8,677 nt of DNA from Acetobacteraceae bacterium UBA6159 (GTDB lineage Bacteria; Pseudomonadota; Alphaproteobacteria; Acetobacterales; Acetobacteraceae): assembly GCA_002422345.1 (NCBI GenBank), contig DIUL01000215.1, positions 1-8,677 of the forward strand, written 5' to 3'. The notes below the pieces were generated by a model. It ran no database searches and was not told the origin of the DNA. It was given only the letters and a program-made list of their open reading frames with translations. The position numbers were made by a program, and so were the translations under genes. This document shows positions 1 to 5,341 of this stretch, in pieces; within the stretch, counting starts at the first letter, position 1, and every line of letters begins with the position of its first letter.

Positions 1-239
1 CGACGAGGCGTGTGAGAAATGCGGGCTAACGGCGCTTCCGTCTCCATGCGGATCCCCGTGACCTTGGTGGCGCCAAGTTGGAGCCGATGGTCAACGGGTG
101 TCTCTGTCAGCATCCAGAGACCAAACAGCGCTCCAAGGCTTTGCTGGAAGTTAACTCCCGACGCGGTCGCGTTGCCTCCGCCAGTTGCGAGTGTGCGGGT
201 TGTCTTGGGTCTCGGAGTCGTGGCTCTGCTGGTCGACAT
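1..239 (-). CDS. N-terminal part of an unidentified protein, running off the left edge
   Basis: This reading frame is open from an ATG at 239-237 to the window edge: 79 complete codons plus two bases. An in-frame stop lies about 55 bases upstream of the ATG, and this is the first ATG after it. The peptide begins MSTSRATTPRPK, a short basic and disordered-looking leader. It then has TGGGNATASGVNFQ (residues 19-32), a hydrophobic helix-like stretch SLGALFGLWMLTE (34-46), and TPVDHRLQLGATKVTGIRMETEAP (47-70). The shift from a Thr/Arg-rich leader to a Gly-rich turn and a mixed alpha/beta segment looks like a true protein start. I see no clear Shine-Dalgarno sequence. Third codon positions are less GC-rich than in the helicase gene, which fits an acquired gene. 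The GVNFQ...LGALFG pattern reminds me of the start of large accessory or defence NTPases with an N-terminal nuclease-like domain, but that is only an impression. No function is assigned. Confidence 0.6.
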   Translation of the reverse strand, partial: MSTSRATTPRPKTTRTLATGGGNATASGVNFQQSLGALFGLWMLTETPVDHRLQLGATKVTGIRMETEAPLARISHTPR

Positions 240-349
240 GGGTTGGAATGTATAGAGGAATTGCGAGTGACAGCACAGTCGGCCGCCTCAGGGTTGTCCG
301 CCTCTGCCCCGTGCTGGTACCTGTCATTCCTGTCCAGGGCTTGAACATC

Positions 350-381
350 ACAACGCCCGCCAGCGATGTGACGGGCGTTGT
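350..381 (-). terminator. Hairpin between the repeat-protein gene and the left-edge gene
   Basis: A perfect 10-bp inverted repeat, ACAACGCCCG (350-359) and CGGGCGTTGT (372-381), encloses a 12-base loop. It starts about 50 bases beyond the stop of the minus-strand repeat-protein gene, where a terminator would be expected. On the minus strand only a weak T-containing stretch (GATGTTC) follows, not a good U-tract, so intrinsic termination is plausible but not certain. A protein operator for the left-edge gene is the alternative. Confidence 0.45.
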
Positions 382-429
382 CGGCAGGCATTTGCCGTGG
401 AAAGCTGCGTGCGATGCCGCCACGGAAGA

Positions 430-801
430 TCAGCGCGCCACCGGCAACTCGACGGCGATGATGTGCAGTCCGGTCGTCGTTCCCAGATTCTGGCGTCCGG
501 TCACCCCGGTCGGGCGGATGCTGTTCTGGGTCAGCGCGTTGGTGGTCAGGGAGTTGCCGGTCAGGGCGTTGCCGGTGAGGGCGTTTGAACCCAGCGCGTT
601 GTCCGTCAGCGCGTTCTCCGTGATGGCATTTCCGGTCAGGGAATTTGCGGTCAGCGCATTGTCGGTCAGGGCGTTCCAGTCCAGGCCGTTCTGAGTCAGA
701 GCGTTCTCCGTCAGAGCATTCCCGGTGATGAGGGCGTGGGCGGGGACGGCGCCAAACAGCAGGGCGGTGGCGAGGCCGGCGATCGCGAAGGTCTTGAACA
801 T
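430..801 (-). CDS. Small predicted secreted protein made of NALTx pentapeptide repeats
   Basis: This 123-residue protein has a clear signal peptide: MFKTF, a hydrophobic core AIAGLATALLFGAV, and an AHA cleavage motif at residues 21-23. The mature part is fourteen consecutive pentapeptides (residues 28-97) of the form N-[A/G/S]-[L/I]-[T/D/G/R]-x, mostly NALTx. A non-repetitive C-terminus of about 26 residues follows (TGVTGRQNLGTTTGLHIIAVELPVAR). The start at 801 is supported by AAGGAG at 813-808 and by the signal peptide. The frame stays open upstream, but that extension would bury the signal sequence. A repeat of this length suggests a small right-handed beta-solenoid in the periplasm or outside the cell, related to pentapeptide-repeat proteins. 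The usual A-[D/N]-L-x-x order is reversed here to N-A-L. The function is unknown. It has no visible tie to the recombination genes and may be host flanking DNA. Confidence 0.8.
   Translation of the reverse strand: MFKTFAIAGLATALLFGAVPAHALITGNALTENALTQNGLDWNALTDNALTANSLTGNAITENALTDNALGSNALTGNALTGNSLTTNALTQNSIRPTGVTGRQNLGTTTGLHIIAVELPVAR
511..720. repeat. Fourteen tandem 15-bp units coding the NALTx repeats
   Basis: The DNA of the repeat protein is an imperfect tandem array with a 15-base period, seen on the plus strand as runs such as GTCAGGGCGTTGCCG. The unit length equals one pentapeptide codon set, so unit gain or loss would keep the reading frame. Units differ mainly at the x residue and at third codon positions, so the array is diverged and not recently expanded. 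Confidence 0.8.
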
Positions 802-1117
802 TGGAGGCTCCTTGGTTCTCATTGCGGCGGCTGGCTGCCGTCCTGCGATGACGCCAAGGTGCCTGCGTTGTGTTTCCGTTTGATCCCGCGTCGGTCGGTG
901 ATTTGTTTCTGTTGTTTCCGATCGGGCTGCTGATTGGCCAGAGATCCTAATGTGAGATGCGCTTCTGCGGCAACCCAACACGGAGGGTGTTGATATCCAG
1001 GAACAATCCGGTATTGTCTCAATTGTCACTCGGACATGCCTCGCGCTGCCGGGTGGTCGCCGCTCCCATGGCCGCGAGGCTCGGAACGAGCTTGTATGGG
1101 ATGGTCCGGTTGAATGA
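802..1117. other. Gene-free stretch upstream of the repeat-protein gene
   Basis: I find no convincing gene here on either strand. The open frames lack a ribosome binding site and give Arg/Pro/His-rich low-complexity peptides. The part next to 801 must hold the ribosome binding site (808-813) and leader of the repeat-protein gene. A small direct repeat, ATTGTC-TCA-ATTGTC, lies near 1013-1027. Together with the hairpin at 1118-1154 it forms the gap between the recombinase operon and the repeat-protein gene. Confidence 0.6.
944..973 (-). promoter_or_regulatory. Possible sigma-70-type promoter for the repeat-protein gene
   Basis: On the minus strand TTGCCG (973-968) and TAGGAT (949-944) are spaced by 18 bases, resembling alphaproteobacterial housekeeping promoters. 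Transcription would start near 937 and give a leader of about 135 bases before the ATG at 801. The match is moderate, and chance occurrence cannot be excluded. Confidence 0.25.
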
Positions 1118-1154
1118 CGAGGCGGCGCTCCCCCCCCCCCGGGGCGCCGCCTCG
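1118..1154 (-). terminator. GC-rich hairpin with poly-C loop, likely end of recombinase operon
   Basis: A perfect 11-bp inverted repeat, CGAGGCGGCGC (1118-1128) and GCGCCGCCTCG (1144-1154), encloses a 15-base loop made of T, eleven C and three G. It begins about 40 bases past the stop of the last gene of the minus-strand recombinase operon, where a terminator is expected. On the minus strand the stem is followed by TCATTCAACC, so there is no strong U-tract. Termination may be weak or need a factor. Confidence 0.55.
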
Positions 1155-1194
1155 ATTGTTTCCAAGGACCCGCCTCGGGCAACAAATCTGTGGC

Positions 1195-1623
1195 TCAGGC
1201 ATGGCAATGCCGGTCCTGAGCCGGCCGCTCCCCGATCGTGCGGGATTGCCGGTCCCACTCAACCGGGAACGGCTCAAGGAGTCCTTGCAGCGTGATGCCC
1301 GCCGCCTGCCGTCCTTCCAGAACCGCCTCCACGATGTCCGGCGCCAGCAACGTCAGCCGCAGCACCCGGCTGACGTAGGACGTGTTCAGCTTCTCCTGAC
1401 GGGCGATGTCGGACACCGAGCAGGCAGCGCCGGTCTCCAGCATCCGCCGCCATCGGAACGCCCGTGCCAGTGCCTTCACCAGCGTCGGGTCACCGCGCGT
1501 AACCGCGAAGTCCGCCGGGGTACGCGCCCCTGCCGGTGCTGCCACCCCGTCCGGCGAGATGATCATCTTCCGCCCACCCCGCCGCCGGATCGTCAGCGGG
1601 ACACACACCGTGACCGTCGTCAT
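1195..1623 (-). CDS. HTH protein, third gene of the DUF2924-recombinase operon
   Basis: This 142-residue protein has a central helix-turn-helix at residues 69-91 (SVSDIARQEKLNTSYVSRVLRL), similar to the KorB/ParB-type HTH in which IA-x(8)-YVSR-x-L is typical. It is followed by a helical segment LLAPDIVEAVLEGRQAAGITLQGLLEPFPVEW. An N-terminal strand-rich part (MTTVTVCVPLTIRRRGGRKMIISPDG) and a charged tail flank the domain. Its ATG overlaps the recombinase stop as ATGA, and GGAGGG lies 4 bases upstream at 1633-1628, so the start is secure. Small proteins of this type follow DUF2924/recombinase pairs in many alphaproteobacterial islands. By position and HTH it may regulate the operon or assist recombination, but its role is not established. 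A hairpin follows at 1118-1154. Confidence 0.85.
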   Translation of the reverse strand: MTTVTVCVPLTIRRRGGRKMIISPDGVAAPAGARTPADFAVTRGDPTLVKALARAFRWRRMLETGAACSVSDIARQEKLNTSYVSRVLRLTLLAPDIVEAVLEGRQAAGITLQGLLEPFPVEWDRQSRTIGERPAQDRHCHA

Positions 1624-2963
1624 GCTGCCCTCCGTTCATCGCCGCCGGTGACGCCAAGCTCCCGCGCCATCCCGGCCAGTCCCTCGAGGTTCAGTTTGAT
1701 CTCTGCCCCGGCATCGCTGATCGTGACCCGGGCGACCAGCAGCCGGACGATGCGTTCCTGTTCGGCGGGGAAGAGTTCGTCCCACAGGGGATCGAGCCGG
1801 TTGAGCGCGTCACGCACCTCGGCTTCGGTGACATCTGGTGCTTCGGCCTGTGCGGCGCGCCAGGTGCCGACGACGATCTCCGGCTGGCGAAGTAGCGCCC
1901 GGACCTGCTCCATCACCAGCCCCTCGATCTCGCCGGCTGGCAACCGGCGGAAGGGGGCGTCGTTAGGTCCGCCCTTCAACACCGCTTGCGAGGCGTAATA
2001 TCTATAGAGGCGCCCCTTCTTCCGCGTATGAGTAGGCGTCATCGCCCGGCCGTCGGAGCCGAACAGCAACCCGCGCAGCAGGGCTGGGGTCTGGGCACGG
2101 GCATTCCCCCCGCGACTTCGCGGACCCTCCTGCATGATCGCCTGCACGCGGTTCCAGAGGTCGCGGGTGATGATAGCGTCGTGCTCACCGGGGAATGACT
2201 TCCCCTTGTGCAGGGCCTCGCCCACATAGACGGGATTACCCAGTAGTCGGGCAATCGACCCCTTGTCGAACGGCCGTCCGGTCTTGGTGACGTGTCCCTC
2301 GGCTTGCAGGATCGGTATGAGGCGTGTCGCGGACCTGGTCTCGACGAAGCCCTCGAACACCCGGCGGACAGTATCTGCGTTGGGTTCGTCGATGAGCAGT
2401 TTGCGGTTCTCTACTCGGTAACCAAGTGGAACGGGTCCGCCCATCCAAATTCCCCTGGCACGGGAGGCAGCGATCTTGTCCTGGACCCGCTCGCCGATCA
2501 CCTCGCGCTCAAATTGTGCGAAGCTCAGCAGGATGTTGAGCGTCAGCCGACCCATTGATGTGGTGGTGCTAAAACTCTGTGTCACGCTGACGAAGGTCAC
2601 ATTGTTGGCGTCGAACACCTCGATCAGGCGCGAAAAGTCCATGAGAGATCGGCTCAAGCGATCGATTTTGTAACATATTACGATGTCAACCCGACCCGCC
2701 CCGATATCCCGCAGCAGGCGTTGCAGTGCGGGGCGTTCCAACGTGGCGCCAGAAATCCCCCCATCATCATAATGGTCAGGGACCAGCATCCACTCCTCGG
2801 CGCGCTGCGATGCGACGAAGGCCTCAGACGCGTCGCGCTGGGCGTGCAGCGAATTGTATTCCTGGCTGGTCTGCTCGTCGGTGCTGACCCGAGTGTAGAC
2901 GGCGCAGCGGCGTTTCTGAACCGTCGCTGGCAGGGTGGCCGGATCGCGGACGCGGCGGTTCAT
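1620..2963 (-). CDS. Serine recombinase (resolvase/invertase catalytic domain plus recombinase domain)
   Basis: This 447-residue serine recombinase would cut and rejoin DNA at attachment sites through a phosphoserine intermediate. The catalytic domain spans about residues 18-170. It shows YTRVSTDEQ with the nucleophile Ser27 and Arg25, DDGGISGATLERPALQ (66-81), the active-site loop IDRLSR with Arg102 and Arg105, and the start of the long helix at FEREVIGERV (151-160). A recombinase DNA-binding domain follows (about 178-280: GYRVENRKLLID, GSIARLLGNPVYVGEALHKG). The zinc-ribbon position (296-330, LLRGLLFGSDGRAMTPTHTRKKGRLYRYY) lacks the usual cysteines. The C-terminal part is helical, with a short strand-rich end. 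The ATG overlaps the DUF2924 stop as ATGA and has GAGG 6 bases upstream. All catalytic residues I can identify are present, so it is probably active. It may be the integrase of this island; no attachment sites were identified. Confidence 0.95.
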   Translation of the reverse strand: MNRRVRDPATLPATVQKRRCAVYTRVSTDEQTSQEYNSLHAQRDASEAFVASQRAEEWMLVPDHYDDGGISGATLERPALQRLLRDIGAGRVDIVICYKIDRLSRSLMDFSRLIEVFDANNVTFVSVTQSFSTTTSMGRLTLNILLSFAQFEREVIGERVQDKIAASRARGIWMGGPVPLGYRVENRKLLIDEPNADTVRRVFEGFVETRSATRLIPILQAEGHVTKTGRPFDKGSIARLLGNPVYVGEALHKGKSFPGEHDAIITRDLWNRVQAIMQEGPRSRGGNARAQTPALLRGLLFGSDGRAMTPTHTRKKGRLYRYYASQAVLKGGPNDAPFRRLPAGEIEGLVMEQVRALLRQPEIVVGTWRAAQAEAPDVTEAEVRDALNRLDPLWDELFPAEQERIVRLLVARVTISDAGAEIKLNLEGLAGMARELGVTGGDERRAA

Positions 2964-3463
2964 GCATCACCTCGGGCGCGCAGGCCGAAGAAGGTCCAAC
3001 CGTTCCATCTCGTTCCGGATATGGCACGGGCGACCGACGACAGTGACTGATATGGTCGTCCCTTCCATTCGAAACCATCGCGCGTCACCGTTACGACGTG
3101 CTCGACGCCCTGCCAGTCCCGCACCAGTCGCGTTCCAACCAGAGGGCGCTGGTGCTGGCGGGTGCGGCGGAGGGTGAGGTTCTTGCCGTCGATCTGATTG
3201 CCCAACGCCTCGAGGCGGGCGACGGTCTCGGGTTTCAAGCTGCCATAGGCGAGTTCCTGAAGCTTGTACGCGAGCCGGCTCTCGAGGAACTTCCTGCTGT
3301 AGGCTGGAGGTTGAGCGCCGAATAGTTGCCGCCACTGGTCCTTCAGTTCGGGGGTGCTGGCAGTCTTCAGGGCGGCCAGACGGCCGAGCACATCCTGCTG
3401 CGGGATGGCGGGTATCGACATGGCGGGCGGTGATTCCGTCCGTGGGTTCTTGATCTTCGTCAT
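2960..3463 (-). CDS. DUF2924 domain protein, partner of the serine recombinase
   Basis: This is a 167-residue DUF2924 protein. The family features are visible in order: a helical N-terminal part, DVLGRLAALKTASTPELKDQWRQLFGAQPP (24-53), then RKFLESRLAYKLQELAYGSLKPET (58-80), and a C-terminal beta-rich part with GTRLVRDWQGVEHVVTVTRDGFEWKGRPYQSLSSVARAISGTRWNGWTFFGL (110-161). I chose the ATG at 3463 because GGAG lies about 6 bases upstream. The internal Met at 3421 has no such site. The gene ends in an ATGA overlap with the recombinase, so the two are translationally coupled. DUF2924 proteins are frequent neighbours of this recombinase type. Their biochemical role is unknown to me, and a DNA-binding accessory role is an inference. 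The gene would be transcribed from the divergent region 3464-3835. Confidence 0.93.
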   Translation of the reverse strand: MTKIKNPRTESPPAMSIPAIPQQDVLGRLAALKTASTPELKDQWRQLFGAQPPAYSRKFLESRLAYKLQELAYGSLKPETVARLEALGNQIDGKNLTLRRTRQHQRPLVGTRLVRDWQGVEHVVTVTRDGFEWKGRPYQSLSSVARAISGTRWNGWTFFGLRARGDA

Positions 3464-3566
3464 GCGTGTCTCCGCTCTCTGGGGTTCGCATGAGGGCGCT
3501 GGCGGGGCGAAGAGTGAAGGCGAAACTCTCCGGTGCCGGTCGTTTCGGAAGATACTGTCTCCGTCG

Positions 3567-3584
3567 TGCGACTGCGTAGTCGCA
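3567..3584. promoter_or_regulatory. Dyad TGCGACT-GCGT-AGTCGCA, candidate operator
   Basis: A perfect 7-bp inverted repeat with a 4-base spacer lies about 105-120 bases upstream of the DUF2924 start. The short spacer and upstream position fit an operator for a dimeric HTH protein, for example one coded in this window. A hairpin in the leader RNA is equally possible. Confidence 0.35.
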
Positions 3585-3604
3585 GGGCGCCGCGTGCGAG
3601 GATC

Positions 3605-3722
3605 GAGCATAGTTCCTGGAGGTTCGGCGGGAGATGCCGATTCGGTGGGGAGAGCATAGTTGTGCCATCGCACTGGCCGACCAAAAGCACAATATAAAAC
3701 AATCGTCTGTAGAAGAGCATAG
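3605..3722. repeat. Three direct copies of GAGCATAG
   Basis: Identical 8-mers lie at 3605-3612, 3652-3659 and 3715-3722, all in the same orientation. The first two extend to GAGCATAGT. Three copies of one 8-mer in 118 bases is unlikely by chance. Their place in the divergent promoter region suggests binding sites for a regulator or for the recombinase. On the minus strand each contains TATGCT, which also resembles a -10 box. Confidence 0.5.
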
Positions 3723-3835
3723 AAAAGAAAAGCAGTATCTCGGGATATCATGCAGGCTGTGCGGACGGGCGTGCCGTGTGGACACCGAAGCGCGACTCCT
3801 CGTCGAACAGGGCTTTACGTCCAGCGGAGGTATCG

Positions 3836-4321
3836 ATGGATCCCAAGATCGTGCTGGAGCTCATCGTTCGGCGACTGCAGCAGGACGTCGGTGACATCAA
3901 GATCACTGACTATTCCTACTGGGATGGTGAGACGCCGATGCCCAGTTGGCGTCTGCATCTTGCAACAGCGCTCGAGACCGCAAAGCAGGCGCTCGCTTCG
4001 GCGAGCCCTGAGAAGATGATCGCAGCCGCACTCACGTGTCCCACCCACGAACGGACCGGTCGTGCCTTGCAATTCGAGCACACACAGGCAGCGCGACGGC
4101 GTCAAGGTGGTACCAACCGGGGGATGACACAAACAGCGAAGCAGCTGGAAGTGTGGGCACCCTACATCGAAGAGTACCGTCGGCTCCTTGCTCAAGGGAA
4201 ATCCCCCATCCAGGCCCGTCGCTCGGTGGAGTTGCATATGACCAGGGATTTCTCGAGTGGCCGGGTCAGCCTGGGGGCCACTTTCCCGACCGACAAAACG
4301 ATCCGGAAGTGGCTGAAGTGA
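3836..4321 (+). CDS. Unrecognised 161-residue protein, possibly DNA-binding
   Basis: I do not recognise a family. The start at 3836 is well supported by GGAGG at 3826-3830, five bases upstream; the frame extends further upstream only from a GTG without such a site. The N-terminal part (MDPKIVLELIVRRLQQDVGD) is helical. The middle has WDGETPMPSWRLHLATALETAKQALASASPEKMIAAALTC. A basic linker follows (ARRRQGGTNRG, 86-96). The C-terminal part, WAPYIEEYRRLLAQGKSPIQARRSVE, ends in FPTDKTIRKWLK (150-161), which resembles an HTH recognition helix. It is the first plus-strand gene after the divergent region and could be the proximal gene of the replication operon, although a 93-base gap separates it from the coupled chain. 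A regulatory or accessory replication role is an inference. Confidence 0.8.
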   Translation: MDPKIVLELIVRRLQQDVGDIKITDYSYWDGETPMPSWRLHLATALETAKQALASASPEKMIAAALTCPTHERTGRALQFEHTQAARRRQGGTNRGMTQTAKQLEVWAPYIEEYRRLLAQGKSPIQARRSVELHMTRDFSSGRVSLGATFPTDKTIRKWLK

Positions 4322-4414
4322 AAATAGTTGGAAGGCAGCTGTAGCTGCGTTCCACTTTGCGGCAACCCAGTCATCTACGTTCCGGTCCGACGCAATGGCA
4401 CGGACCCGAATACG
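4322..4414 (+). other. Short gap with a small dyad before the coupled operon
   Basis: This 93-base gap holds a perfect 6-bp inverted repeat, GCAGCT-GT-AGCTGC (4335-4348), just after the stop of the preceding gene. It lacks a U-tract, so it could be a weak attenuator or an operator for the downstream genes. No convincing promoter was found. An in-frame TTG at 4328 would extend the next gene into this gap but has no ribosome binding site. Confidence 0.35.
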
Positions 4415-4654
4415 ATGACGAACGTAATCTCCCGAGACCTGTTCCAGAGCCTTCCTCCTGTGGGACGCACGGTCGAAGCGACACAGACCCATTATGGTTG
4501 GTCACGGACTTTTATCTACGAGCGCCTCGGAATGGGCGATCTCCATGCAATCAAAGCCGGACGCCGGACGATTATCACGGCGGAATCGGCGGATCAGTTG
4601 TTCCGAAGTCTGCCGCGCGCGACCTATCGCCGCACGGATGGGCGAGGTGTCTGA
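4415..4654 (+). CDS. Excisionase-like (HTH_17-type) small DNA-binding protein
   Basis: This 79-residue protein has a winged-HTH pattern of the excisionase/AlpA kind: HYGWSRTFIYERLGMGDLHAIKAGRRTIITAESADQLFRSLPRA (about residues 27-70). The helix-turn-helix pairs a WSRTFIYERL helix with an AIKAGRRTIIT wing, followed by the ESADQLFRSLP helix typical of the family. I chose ATG 4415 because the domain then sits after a short leader, but the Shine-Dalgarno sequence is weak. Its stop TGA shares a base with the next ATG at 4654. Members of this family act as excisionases, replication-control proteins or transcription activators. Next to a recombinase and a replication operon either of the first two roles is plausible. 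Confidence 0.8.
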   Translation: MTNVISRDLFQSLPPVGRTVEATQTHYGWSRTFIYERLGMGDLHAIKAGRRTIITAESADQLFRSLPRATYRRTDGRGV

Positions 4655-4842
4655 TGGGCATCGTCATGCGCATGACCGATGTCACGTTTTCCCCGGCGCC
4701 TCAGCAAGGTGAATCCTCGCCCCAAAACGTGACACATGCCGCCCCGCGGCGGGCACTGACGGCGGCGGAACGTAAGCGGCGCCAGCGGGAGGGCCTGGCC
4801 TGGGACGACGCCCTGGCCGCGATATTGCGGGGTTACGGGTGA
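4654..4842 (+). CDS. Small basic protein of unknown function
   Basis: This 62-residue protein is coupled on both sides. Its ATG shares the A of the preceding TGA, and its own TGA shares an A with the next ATG at 4842. GAGG lies about 7-8 bases upstream of the start. The N-terminal half is Ser/Gln/Pro-rich and probably disordered. The C-terminal half, RRALTAAERKRRQREGLAWDDALAAILRGYG (32-62), is a basic helix with RKRRQRE, which suggests nucleic-acid contact. Short alphaproteobacterial proteins carrying an ALT-x-AERKRR-type helix occur in mobile elements, but I know no assigned function. Confidence 0.72.
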   Translation: MGIVMRMTDVTFSPAPQQGESSPQNVTHAAPRRALTAAERKRRQREGLAWDDALAAILRGYG

Positions 4843-5138
4843 TGAACAGGCGCGTAGATACTGCGGGTGGAGTTCGACCGACCACGCGTGATCGCACGGC
4901 GGGTCCTATGACGTCGGCGTGTGCCCTCATCTGCCACGACGACCGCACGGTGATATCCATCCGCCACCTTACCGAGACCGACGTCGCCCGCCGCTGGCGC
5001 ATGAGCGTGCGGACGTTGCAGGCCTGGCGGTGGAGAAAGGTCGGACCACCGTACCTTAAGGCGATGGGGAAGGTGTTGTACCGCCTCTCCGATATCGAAA
5101 CGTTCGAGGCTGACCATCTGCACGGGAGCACCCGCTAA
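4842..5138 (+). CDS. Second small HTH protein (AlpA/MerR-like helix-turn-helix)
   Basis: This 98-residue protein carries a helix-turn-helix at about residues 43-92: LTETDVARRWRMSVRTLQAWRWRKVGPPYLKAMGKVLYRLSDIETFEADH. The order of first helix (DVARRWRMS), recognition helix (RTLQAWRW), the GPPYLKAMGKVLYRLSDIE wing and a final helix is typical of HTH_17 proteins. The start at 4842 is inferred from the one-base overlap with the upstream stop. An ATG at 4908 would give a shorter protein that still holds the HTH, so the first 22 residues are uncertain. It overlaps the next gene by one base (TAATG). Because it lies in the primase-helicase operon it may control copy number or replication. That role is an inference. 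Confidence 0.82.
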   Translation: MNRRVDTAGGVRPTTRDRTAGPMTSACALICHDDRTVISIRHLTETDVARRWRMSVRTLQAWRWRKVGPPYLKAMGKVLYRLSDIETFEADHLHGSTR

Positions 5139-5341
5139 TGGACCCGGCCCGCGCCGCCTCCATGAGCGACCCCGACCGCAACCCGTTCTTCCGCCGGCAC
5201 TGGGCTGAACCGGCGACGCGGCCGCCACCTGCCGTCACTCTGACCGATCGCGCCCACCCCACCCCTGAGCAGATCGGACTGCATCTGCGGGACACGTGGC
5301 GCCAGGAACGCGCCAGCGGACAGAAGGGGAAGTTCGCATGA
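5138..5341 (+). CDS. 67-residue protein of unknown function upstream of the helicase gene
   Basis: The ATG at 5138 shares a base with the preceding TAA, and GGGAG lies about 9 bases upstream. The stop overlaps the helicase start by four bases (ATGA). The sequence has a PDRNPFFRRHWAE segment (residues 12-24), a Pro-rich middle and a C-terminal helix PTPEQIGLHLRDTWRQERASGQKGKFA (41-67). I do not recognise a family. The tight coupling on both sides is the main evidence that it is a real gene. A role together with the primase-helicase is likely from position only. Confidence 0.72.
   Translation: MDPARAASMSDPDRNPFFRRHWAEPATRPPPAVTLTDRAHPTPEQIGLHLRDTWRQERASGQKGKFA

Larger units (their letters stand above)
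3464..3835. promoter_or_regulatory. Divergent intergenic region between the recombinase operon and the plus-strand genes
   Basis: This 372-base region has no convincing gene. It must hold promoters for the minus-strand DUF2924 operon and for the plus-strand gene at 3836. The part from about 3680 to 3745 is much more AT-rich than its surroundings (AATATAAAACAATC, AGAAAAGAAAAGC), as expected for promoters, but I cannot pick one -35/-10 pair with confidence. Three copies of GAGCATAG (3605-3612, 3652-3659, 3715-3722) and a 7-bp dyad (3567-3584) are candidate regulator-binding sites. Confidence 0.6.

Noticed and set aside
185..694. Plus-strand open frame of 169 codons
   Set aside because: It is the antisense of the NALTx repeat gene. 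Its repeats (SVSALSVRAF-like) are a by-product of the 15-bp DNA units, and it has no ribosome binding site or recognisable fold.
511..720. CRISPR-like array
   Set aside because: The units are contiguous 15-mers without unique spacers and code a pentapeptide repeat.
802..1185. N-terminal extension of the repeat protein to 1185
   Set aside because: The extension is Arg/Pro-rich and unlike a protein domain. It would bury a clear signal peptide, while AAGGAG supports the start at 801.
1114..1998. Plus-strand frame of 294 codons
   Set aside because: It runs antisense to the HTH and recombinase genes and gives an Arg/Ser/Pro-rich peptide typical of a GC-rich shadow frame.
2967..3785. Minus-strand frame of 272 codons overlapping DUF2924
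   Set aside because: It is a frame-shifted shadow. The DUF2924 frame in the same place carries recognisable family motifs and a ribosome binding site.
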